A stretch of 64,000 nucleotides of DNA from Clostridia bacterium (lineage in GTDB: Bacteria; Bacillota; Clostridia; Oscillospirales; Acutalibacteraceae): assembly GCA_017517665.1 (NCBI GenBank), contig JAFWYP010000038.1, forward strand, positions 1 to 64,000. Direction: 5' to 3'. The position numbers and the translations under genes were made by a program. Below are positions 53,478 to 60,592 of the stretch, one piece after another. The notes under the pieces are model-generated. The model saw only the letters and a program-made list of their open reading frames with translations. It was not told where the DNA came from and ran no database searches. Within the stretch, counting starts at the first letter, position 1; each line of letters opens with the position of its first letter.

Positions 53478-54110
53478 TTATCCCTCAACCATAACTCCGG
53501 GCACAGTGCCTACTATAACCGTCTGTGCAACACAGAAAGATGTTTCAACCGTCTGTTTTATTCTTTTGCCCGACATAGCGAGAATAACCGTTGTTTCTAT
53601 ATTCAGCATAACGCTGTGCTGCGTCTGATTTATACCCGCACTTGTAAAAATATTTTCAAAATCACTTTGGGTTGACGAAGAAAATCCCACATCAACATCA
53701 ACATAAGGACCCCATCCCGAAAAGAGAGCAATTCCGCTTGCCGTACCGAGAGAAACCGTAATTTCCGTTTTCCCTTTGCGGTTGAATTCCGTATCTATCG
53801 CATTTGTCACACGGGATTTGAATAAATTCATCTTCACGACATCGGTTGTTATACCTGTCACAGCATTGTTATCCGCAAAATTTATGCTGACTATTTCCGA
53901 ATATGCAGGCGGATTTTCAGAAAGGATTTTCTCAACTGCGGTATTTACCGTTCTTGACGAAATTGCATACGCTTCAAGTGCCGCAAGCTCATATAGAGCA
54001 GGTCTCAGTTTTGCATCAACAAGCAAAAGCGAAATCAGAAATACAATAAAAACACAGACTGCTTTGTAAATCCATGAATTTCTTCGGTAACAAAACTGTC
54101 TGCGCCTCAT
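53478..54110 (-). CDS. yunB: Sporulation protein YunB
   Basis: A 210-residue protein. ATG 54110 is chosen because GAGGTGG lies directly upstream and overlaps the in-frame GTG. An Arg-rich start (MRRRQFCYRR) precedes one membrane segment (VCVFIVFLISLLLVD), then the YunB core with LRPALYELAALEAYAISSRT, ITTDVVKMNLFKSRVTNAI, VSLGTASGIALFSGWGPYV and VAQTVIVGTVPGVMV. YunB is a membrane protein made in the mother cell during sporulation in Bacillus. CATATAAT at 54135-54128 (minus) fits a sigma-E -10 box. Its presence indicates a spore-forming lineage. Confidence 0.88.
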   Translation of the reverse strand: MRRRQFCYRRNSWIYKAVCVFIVFLISLLLVDAKLRPALYELAALEAYAISSRTVNTAVEKILSENPPAYSEIVSINFADNNAVTGITTDVVKMNLFKSRVTNAIDTEFNRKGKTEITVSLGTASGIALFSGWGPYVDVDVGFSSSTQSDFENIFTSAGINQTQHSVMLNIETTVILAMSGKRIKQTVETSFCVAQTVIVGTVPGVMVEG

Positions 54111-54240
54111 ACATACCACCTCATTCTATTATATGAAACGATGTTCCTTAAATTGTAAGAAATTTGTAAGAATATGTTAACAATTATTCAAAGATTTGTA
54201 ATTAGAATATAAACGAAATATTGAAAGTGGGGTTGATACC

Positions 54241-54594
54241 GTGAAAAAAGAATATAAAGAAATAATCACAGGCGGCATTGCGATAATTCTGATTATTGCG
54301 TCATGTTTTGTTTCGTATGATAAATTCAGAACGTTCAATCCGATAAAAGCGGGTATCGGTTTTGCAAGGATACGGATTTTTGATGAGGAATATGTTGAGT
54401 TGAACGATTCGCCGAGGGTTATTCTCACAAATCCCGAAAACAGCATGGAATTATTCACTCAAATCATTGAGAGCGAAGGCTATGAGTATGTTGAGCAGAT
54501 GGGTTCTGCACATTTCATTGAAAAAGACGGCGAAAGAGAAATAGTAAATTCAAATATCAATAAATATATCGGAAGATGGTCGTGGGATAAATGA
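54241..54594 (+). CDS. Hypothetical membrane-anchored protein
   Basis: A 117-residue protein with a GTG start (GGGG ahead). One hydrophobic segment (ITGGIAIILIIASCFVSY) is followed by an alpha/beta domain with IRIFDEEYVELNDSPRVIL and an ending NKYIGRWSWDK. Its stop overlaps the ATG of the next gene (ATGA), so the two are coupled. I do not recognise the family. Confidence 0.65.
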   Translation: MKKEYKEIITGGIAIILIIASCFVSYDKFRTFNPIKAGIGFARIRIFDEEYVELNDSPRVILTNPENSMELFTQIIESEGYEYVEQMGSAHFIEKDGEREIVNSNINKYIGRWSWDK

Positions 54595-55139
54595 GAATAA
54601 TTTTATATATTTTTACATCCATTTTCCTGACGGTTTCTGCCTTTGTTTACACGATTCAGGAATGTGAAGATTTATACCTGCTAATCGGAAATACAAACGG
54701 TGATATGATTATGCGCACCGCTTTGGCTCTTGCTGTTATCTGCCTGATAATTATAGCTGTTATTGCAATTGTTAAAAAAGAAAAACACAGAATTGTGAAA
54801 TCTGTTATCTGCTTTGCAGTTTCAGGTGCAATGCTTTACTGTATCGGAATTTCGGGCTTTTTAAGCAGACCATATACATATTATGGTTTTACTTCTCCCG
54901 ACGAAAAATATACGGTTATTGCAGGAGAATGGTCATGGCTTCAGGGAGGCGGAATTGAATTCTATGAAAGAACAAATCCGTTTTTCGTCAAAAGAATCGG
55001 AAATTTCTCGACCGATGACGGATATGAACCGATAAAAAACAACGATTATTCCGTTAAGTGGTCAGAAAATGAAATGATATTTACGGCGAACAACGGAAAT
55101 GCGGTGTATGAAACTTTAAATATTGTTGCAGGAAATTAA
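54591..55139 (+). CDS. Hypothetical multi-pass membrane protein
   Basis: A 182-residue protein with three N-terminal hydrophobic segments (ILYIFTSIFLTVSAFVYTI, TALALAVICLIIIAVIAIV, SVICFAVSGAMLYCIGIS) and an outer beta-rich domain (SPDEKYTVIAGEWSWLQGGG). It overlaps the previous gene by four bases. The shared small beta domains suggest that the two form a membrane complex. Function unknown. Confidence 0.65.
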   Translation: MRIILYIFTSIFLTVSAFVYTIQECEDLYLLIGNTNGDMIMRTALALAVICLIIIAVIAIVKKEKHRIVKSVICFAVSGAMLYCIGISGFLSRPYTYYGFTSPDEKYTVIAGEWSWLQGGGIEFYERTNPFFVKRIGNFSTDDGYEPIKNNDYSVKWSENEMIFTANNGNAVYETLNIVAGN

Positions 55140-55140
55140 A

Positions 55141-55180
55141 AAACGGTTTGCAAAGGAATGATCCGATGCAAACCGTTTTT
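55141..55180. terminator. Bidirectional terminator
   Basis: AAACGGTTTGCA (55141-55152) pairs perfectly with TGCAAACCGTTT (55167-55178), with A-runs and T-runs on the two sides. It lies between two convergent genes. Confidence 0.9.
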
Positions 55181-55197
55181 GATTTCAGGTTTAATGA

Positions 55198-55560
55198 TTA
55201 TTCAACAATTTCTGCGTCAGGTGCGTTTTTCTTGACACTTGCAATGCCGTTTTCACAGCTTGCCTTTGATTTATAGCCTTCGGAAGTGGCGATGATTTCG
55301 CCGTTCTTTGCTTTAAGACGGAAACGGAATTCACCTGCTTTGTCTGTGTAAAGCTCAAACTTAGGATGCTTCACTGCTTCAACAGGCTCAACTGTCTGAT
55401 CTTCGATTTCACCCACGCAGTTATTCTTAACACTTGCTACACCGTTAAGACAAGCGGCTTTTGTAGAATAAACCTCGGAGGTTGCAATAACTTCTCCGTT
55501 GCCTGCCTTGAGGTCGAATTTGAATCCTGTTGATGTTTCTCTTACTACGAACTTGCCCAT
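55198..55560 (-). CDS. DUF1508 (YegP-like) two-repeat protein
   Basis: A 120-residue protein made of two copies of the DUF1508 unit: FVVRETSTGFKFDLKAGNGE with IATSEVYSTKAACLNGVASV, and FELYTDKAGEFRFRLKAKNG with IATSEGYKSKASCENGIASV. The family is small, cytosolic and of unknown function. GAAAGGAAAG precedes the ATG. It has its own strong promoter and stands between a terminator and the Tet-like GTPase gene. Confidence 0.9.
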   Translation of the reverse strand: MGKFVVRETSTGFKFDLKAGNGEVIATSEVYSTKAACLNGVASVKNNCVGEIEDQTVEPVEAVKHPKFELYTDKAGEFRFRLKAKNGEIIATSEGYKSKASCENGIASVKKNAPDAEIVE

Positions 55561-55605
55561 GATTTCACTTTCCTTTCCATTTTTAACGCTTTAAAAGCTA
55601 TTTTT

Positions 55606-55634
55606 ATTATATCGCAAAATAAAACCGTTGTCAA
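55606..55634 (-). promoter_or_regulatory. Sigma-A promoter for the DUF1508 gene
   Basis: Minus strand: TTGACA (55634-55629), 17 bases, TATAAT (55611-55606), both perfect consensus. Confidence 0.85.
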
Positions 55635-55648
55635 GAAAACAAAAAGTG

Positions 55649-57661
55649 TTATTCCGTCTGATATGCACCTCTTGCAAAGAGAATCCACTTTGAACGGTCA
55701 AGAGGATTTACACCTCTTCTCGGGTTGATATGTTCAAGTCCGTCACGGCATTCTCTGTAGCCGTAAAACGATTGCGAAAGAACGGCTTTTCCCGAAGAAA
55801 TAACTGCAAGTTTTGCAGGAAAATCCATTGATGTTGCAACGGGAACAATCGCTTCAAGTGTTACAATCTGCGAATGAATAACGGGAGAATCGTATTCGCC
55901 ACCCATTTTGATTATCTCGGAAAAAATCTTTCCCGAAATCTCCTCGGGCGCGGTTATTCTTATTTTGAGCAGAGGCTCAAGGATTGTTGAACCGATTTGT
56001 GAAAGACCGTTCATGAATGCCATGGGTGTGCAAACAAAAAAGTCAAGCGGATGGGTATGTATAGTGTGATGTTCACCGCCGACAAGAGTACATTTGAAAT
56101 CCGTCACTTCCCAGCCGTAAAGACCCTGTTCAAGGCAATTGTTGAACGATGTGCGGATATGTGACTGATATCTGTAAAAGCATTGATTTGACGGAAGTTT
56201 TCCGTGATACGAAACGCCGTAGCCTCTCGGCATGGGTTCAAAAAGAAATTCCACAACAGCCCAGCAAGGCTTCGGCATTGTGTAGCTTGCGCGCGCATAT
56301 CCCGTACCCGCCGGGGTTTCTTTATAGATAACGGTGGGCGGTGAGAAATTTGCTGAAATTCCGTAGCGCTCATTCAGGAGATTTCCGAGCACTTCAAGCT
56401 GAATTTTGCCCGTGGTGTTTATCGTGATTTCCTTCTGACCGTTTTCCCATTTCGCATCTATGTAAGGCTCTTCATCGGAAAGCTCACTCAATGCCTGAGC
56501 AAGTGCGGGGATTTTAAGAGGGTCGGAGTCCGACGGAGTAACTTTTACGCGCAGAAACGGATTGACAAGCTTTGCGCAGTCGCTTACTGCAAGAGAACCG
56601 ATAAAATGTCCCGTTTTTGCACCGGGCAGACCGCAAACTGCGGCAATATCACCGCTTTTAACAATTCCCGAATCGGTATATTTTGCACCGCTGAATTTTT
56701 TTATCTGCGATATTTTTTCTTTTATCGGAGGCTTTTTCTCGGTTTCGACGGCATCGGAATCAACGGTTGTTTTGCTTTCGGGAGAGAAAATTTCCACCTC
56801 GTCACGGTTTGATATCTCACCGCCGAAAAGCCTTATGTGAGAAACCTTGCCAAGTGTTTTATCATGTTCGATTTTAAAAATTATACCGCACAATTCATCC
56901 GTTGCCCTGCGTTCGGAAGAGGGCATAAATTCCGTGAGCAAATCGGCAAGCTCTTTTATTCCGATTGAATATTTTGCGCTTCCGAACACAACGGGAGTGA
57001 GTCTGCAGGCGGCGATTTCTTTGCGGATAAGCTCTTTTGCATGGCTTTCTGAAAGAACACCGTCATTCAGAAAAACATCTGCCGCTTCGTCACAGATATC
57101 CGCAAGCGTTTCGGTTGCGGCAATGACGAATTTTTGGCTTTCAATTGCTTTCACGGCGGCGGTTTCTTCACCCTCATTTACAACTTCCGAAAGAACCAGA
57201 TGTGTCTGCGATGAAATCTGCCTGAGTTCATTTATAACGGAAGAAACATCCGAACCTGCTCTGTCGATTTTGTTAATAAAAATCATTCTCGGCAGCTTCG
57301 CCGTATCAAGTGATTTGAGGATATTCTCTGTATGGGCGCGCACTCCTTCAACCGCAGAAACAATAACAACCGCATAGTCAAGAGCCGACAGAGCGCGTTC
57401 AACCTCACCTGCGAAATCTATGTGTCCCGGAGTGTCTATAATGTTGACAGTGACACCGTTCCATTCGGTCGAGGCGGTTGCGGTTCTGACGGAAATGCCC
57501 CTTTGTTTTTCAACGGAAAGGCTGTCTGTTGCGGCAGTTCCCGCATCAACGCTTCCCGCGCGGCGGATTGCGCCCGTGAGATAAAGAAGCTGCTCGGTGA
57601 GAGTTGTTTTACCCGAGTCAACGTGGGCAAGAATGCCGATGTTATGAATTTTTCCGTTCAA
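55649..57661 (-). CDS. Tet(M)/EF-G-like translational GTPase
   Basis: A 670-residue GTPase. The TTG at 57661 is favoured: AAGGAGGG lies about eight bases ahead and the promoter leaves no room for the earlier in-frame TTG at 57685. GTPase motifs are AHVDSGKTT, RGISVRTATA, DTPGH and NKID. EF-G-like domains follow, with the Tet-type PTVIYKETP and EQGLYGWEVTD segments in domain IV. Where Tet(M) has the ribosome-contacting SPV tip, this protein reads GGEHHTIHTHPLDF. It belongs near the ribosomal protection family, but tetracycline protection is not shown by sequence. Confidence 0.85.
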   Translation of the reverse strand: MNGKIHNIGILAHVDSGKTTLTEQLLYLTGAIRRAGSVDAGTAATDSLSVEKQRGISVRTATASTEWNGVTVNIIDTPGHIDFAGEVERALSALDYAVVIVSAVEGVRAHTENILKSLDTAKLPRMIFINKIDRAGSDVSSVINELRQISSQTHLVLSEVVNEGEETAAVKAIESQKFVIAATETLADICDEAADVFLNDGVLSESHAKELIRKEIAACRLTPVVFGSAKYSIGIKELADLLTEFMPSSERRATDELCGIIFKIEHDKTLGKVSHIRLFGGEISNRDEVEIFSPESKTTVDSDAVETEKKPPIKEKISQIKKFSGAKYTDSGIVKSGDIAAVCGLPGAKTGHFIGSLAVSDCAKLVNPFLRVKVTPSDSDPLKIPALAQALSELSDEEPYIDAKWENGQKEITINTTGKIQLEVLGNLLNERYGISANFSPPTVIYKETPAGTGYARASYTMPKPCWAVVEFLFEPMPRGYGVSYHGKLPSNQCFYRYQSHIRTSFNNCLEQGLYGWEVTDFKCTLVGGEHHTIHTHPLDFFVCTPMAFMNGLSQIGSTILEPLLKIRITAPEEISGKIFSEIIKMGGEYDSPVIHSQIVTLEAIVPVATSMDFPAKLAVISSGKAVLSQSFYGYRECRDGLEHINPRRGVNPLDRSKWILFARGAYQTE

Positions 57662-57684
57662 ACGCAATCCCTCCTTTTTAGACA

Positions 57685-57713
57685 ATTATATTTTCATAAT
57701 GCTTTGTTGTCAA
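57685..57713 (-). promoter_or_regulatory. Sigma-A promoter for the Tet-like GTPase gene
   Basis: Minus strand: TTGACA (57713-57708), 17 bases, TATAAT (57690-57685). The start of transcription falls only about 10 bases before the ribosome binding site, so the leader is very short and contains no attenuator. Confidence 0.8.
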
Positions 57714-57724
57714 TATAAAATAAG

Positions 57725-57753
57725 TTGCAATTTATATACCGTTATGATAAAAT
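57725..57753 (+). promoter_or_regulatory. Promoter for the redox pair
   Basis: TTGCAA (57725-57730), 17 bases, TAAAAT (57748-57753). It is back to back with the GTPase promoter; the two -35 boxes are 11 bases apart. Confidence 0.7.
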
Positions 57754-57793
57754 ATCTTTAGTATATGTCAGCAAAATAAAAATCGGAGGCTGA

Positions 57794-59350
57794 ATGATGA
57801 AAAAATATGACGTAATCGTAATCGGTGCAGGTAACGGCGGTCTTGCGGCGGCTGCAAACTGTGCCAAAGCCGGTCTTTCAACGCTTCTTCTTGAAAGACA
57901 CAATATCCCCGGCGGCTCCGCATCTTCATTTGTAAGGGGCAGATTTGAATTTGAACCCTCGCTCCATGAACTTGCAGGAATCGGAACTCCTGAAGAGGTC
58001 GGTGCAATTGAACAGATATTCAATAAGATCGATGCAAAGGTTGATTGGTACAAGCATAACTCTACCTTCCGCCTTGTTGTTCCCGCAAAGGAAGGGGATA
58101 AGGACACTTTTATCAATGAAAACGGCGTTAACGTAACCGTTGATGCCCGTATGCCCGTAGGCTTCAATAATTTTGCGAGAAAGCTTGATGAAATCGTTCC
58201 CGGTTCATACGAAAGCTGTATGGCGGCGTTTGATTTGTCAACCCGTATGTTCAATGTGTTTGAATGCCTTGATAATCCCGGTAAGATTCCGAGCGTTCTC
58301 AAGGATGTTCCCGATGTTCTCCGTATGACAACCTGCACCCTTCAGGAAGGTCTCGATATTCTCGGTATGCCCAAAAAAGCGCAGGATATCTTTAATACAT
58401 ATTGGTGTTATATGGGTGTTCCGGCATCGCAGTTTGACTTCCTTTATTATTTATGTGTTCTTCACAGCTATATCAAGAGCGGCACGGGCATTCCGCATAA
58501 CAGAAGCCATGAAATGAGCCTCGCAATTGATAAGGTTATCCGTGATAACGGCGGAGATATCTGGTATAACTCCGAAGTTACAAAAATCATTATGGAAAAC
58601 GGTAAACCTGCAGGTGTTGTTATCAACGGTGAAAAAGAGGTTTACGGAAAATATTTCATCTGTAACTCATATCCCTATGCTATTTTCAATGAGCTTATGG
58701 ATAAAAAAGATGTTCCCGAAAAGCAGATAAAGATGCTCAACGCAAGAAAGACCGCCTGCACCCTCACAACCGTTTATCTCGGAATGAATGTTACAAAGGA
58801 AGAACTCGGTATCACCGACTATTCCGTATTTATTGCTCCCGATTCGGATTCCGATAAGCAGTATGAGGCTGCTCAGAATTTCGGCGGCGGTTTTTGCATT
58901 ATCAACTGCCTTAATGAGATTATTCCCGACTGCACACCCGAAGGCACCTGCCAGCTTTTCCTGACAACAATGACCTTCGGAGATGTCATGAAGGATGTGA
59001 AGCCTCAGGATTATAAGAAATTCAAAACAAAGGTTGCAAAGGATATGATTGAAACCTGCGAAAAGGCTCTCAACATTTCCATTACTCCCTATATTGAAGA
59101 AATAGAAATCGCTCTCCCTCCCACATTCTCGCGCTATCTCAATACGCCGCTCGGCACACCTTACGGCTATAAGCTTGAAAAATGGGACAGCATGATTCCC
59201 AGAACGGTTCAGTATATGAACGACCAGCCGTTTAATAACTTCTTCTTCTGCGGTGCAACCCAGGAAAGAGGCGACGGCTACGGCTGTGCATACTATACGG
59301 GCGAAAAAGCAGCAGGGATTGTGATTAAAAAGATGAAGGAGGGCAAATAA
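57794..59350 (+). CDS. CrtI-like FAD-dependent oxidoreductase
   Basis: A 518-residue flavoprotein (GGAGG ahead; ATG 57794 or 57797). The N-terminus has the dinucleotide fold YDVIVIGAGNGGLAAAANCA and ERHNIPGGSASSF, like phytoene desaturase/all-trans-retinol saturase type enzymes. The C-terminus has the FAD-binding NNFFFCGATQERGDGYGCAY. It should oxidise or reduce a hydrophobic substrate. No carotenoid genes are near, and the partner gene downstream is an iron-sulfur flavin reductase, so it is probably a reductase in an anaerobic electron-transfer pair. Substrate unknown. Confidence 0.82.
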   Translation: MMKKYDVIVIGAGNGGLAAAANCAKAGLSTLLLERHNIPGGSASSFVRGRFEFEPSLHELAGIGTPEEVGAIEQIFNKIDAKVDWYKHNSTFRLVVPAKEGDKDTFINENGVNVTVDARMPVGFNNFARKLDEIVPGSYESCMAAFDLSTRMFNVFECLDNPGKIPSVLKDVPDVLRMTTCTLQEGLDILGMPKKAQDIFNTYWCYMGVPASQFDFLYYLCVLHSYIKSGTGIPHNRSHEMSLAIDKVIRDNGGDIWYNSEVTKIIMENGKPAGVVINGEKEVYGKYFICNSYPYAIFNELMDKKDVPEKQIKMLNARKTACTLTTVYLGMNVTKEELGITDYSVFIAPDSDSDKQYEAAQNFGGGFCIINCLNEIIPDCTPEGTCQLFLTTMTFGDVMKDVKPQDYKKFKTKVAKDMIETCEKALNISITPYIEEIEIALPPTFSRYLNTPLGTPYGYKLEKWDSMIPRTVQYMNDQPFNNFFFCGATQERGDGYGCAYYTGEKAAGIVIKKMKEGK

Positions 59351-59351
59351 G

Positions 59352-60557
59352 ATGGCAGGCAAGTTAAAAAAAGATTTAAAGGCACTCGACTTTATTCCGC
59401 TTCTTAAAAACAGACAGTCAAGATTTGATTCGGCAAGCCCGGTTCTTTCTCCTATTGCCGATAATGCAACGGCACTTGCCCGTGCGCTTCATCCCAAGCG
59501 CCAGTATTTAAAGGTTGCCGAAGTTAAGGATATGTCCCCCGATTGCAAGAGCTTCACCCTCGTTCCCGACCCAGAAAGAGGAACAACCGAGCTTGCATAC
59601 TTCGGCGCAGGTAAATATCTCACCGTTTTTGAAACAATCAACGGTATGCCCGTTACCAGAGCATATTCAATTTCATCATCACCCAAGGATTCACTTGAAG
59701 GCAAGTATGTTCTGACAATCAAGCTTGTTGACGGCGGACTTATGTCAAGATATATCTTTGATACATGGACTGTCGGTGCAAAGGTTGAAGTTTCCGCACC
59801 TTCGGGCAATTTTGAATACCAGCCCCTTCGTGATGCCGCAAAGGTTATCTGCCTTGCAGGCGGAAGCGGTATAACTCCGTTCATTTCAATGGCAAACGCA
59901 ATCGCAGACGGAGATGAAGATTTTGAAATGACTCTTCTCTACGGCAGCCGTGATTATGATAACATTCTGTTCCGTGAAGAACTTGAAGAGCTTGAAAAGA
60001 AATGCGATAAAATCAAGGTTGTTCATGTTCTCAGCGATTCCAAAAAGAAAGTTAAGGGAACTGAAAAAGGCTTTATTACAGCGGAGCTTATCAAGAAATA
60101 TGCACCCGAAAACGAAGTGTATTCCGTGTTCCTCTGCGGACCTCAGCAGATGTATGAGTTTGTTGATAAGGAGCTTGAAAAGCTGAATCTTGCAAAGAAA
60201 TATATCCGCCACGAAATGTTCGGTGAATTCCACAATCCCGCATCTCAGCCCGATTATCCCTCGGGTGTTCCCGAAAGAGTCAAAATCACCGTTACAATTC
60301 AGGATAAGACATATATAATCTTCGGCTCATCCTCGGATTCGGTTATGCAGATAATCGAGAAAAACGGTCTTGCTGCACCTTCGAGATGCCGCAGCGGCGA
60401 ATGCGGTTTCTGCCACTCACATCTGATTTCGGGCGAGGTTTATGTTCCCAAGCATCTTGAATACCGCCGTCTTGCAGACTATCAGTTCGACTGCATTCAT
60501 CCCTGCTGTTCATTCCCCCTCACCGACCTCGAAATCAATGTTCCCCCTGCAAAATAA
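59352..60557 (+). CDS. Ferredoxin reductase-like protein with C-terminal 2Fe-2S domain
   Basis: A 401-residue protein starting one base after the previous stop. Residues about 50-165 are an FAD-binding barrel (TRAYSISSSP, GGLMSRYIF), 165-300 an NAD-binding domain (CLAGGSGITPFISMA, VFLCGPQQMYEF), and the C-terminus a plant-type 2Fe-2S ferredoxin (CRSGECGFCHSH plus a later Cys in DCIHPCCSFP). This is the layout of NADH-dependent oxygenase/reductase electron suppliers. It most likely feeds electrons to the coupled CrtI-like enzyme. A 50-residue basic N-terminal extension is of unknown use. Confidence 0.85.
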   Translation: MAGKLKKDLKALDFIPLLKNRQSRFDSASPVLSPIADNATALARALHPKRQYLKVAEVKDMSPDCKSFTLVPDPERGTTELAYFGAGKYLTVFETINGMPVTRAYSISSSPKDSLEGKYVLTIKLVDGGLMSRYIFDTWTVGAKVEVSAPSGNFEYQPLRDAAKVICLAGGSGITPFISMANAIADGDEDFEMTLLYGSRDYDNILFREELEELEKKCDKIKVVHVLSDSKKKVKGTEKGFITAELIKKYAPENEVYSVFLCGPQQMYEFVDKELEKLNLAKKYIRHEMFGEFHNPASQPDYPSGVPERVKITVTIQDKTYIIFGSSSDSVMQIIEKNGLAAPSRCRSGECGFCHSHLISGEVYVPKHLEYRRLADYQFDCIHPCCSFPLTDLEINVPPAK

Positions 60558-60592
60558 CTGTATAATTAACAATTATCAGGGAGGCTTCAGAA

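Noticed and set aside
58667..59362. A 231-residue minus-strand frame opposite the CrtI-like gene
   Set aside because: Antisense to a clearly coding gene, no ribosome binding site, Cys/Phe/Ile-rich shadow composition.
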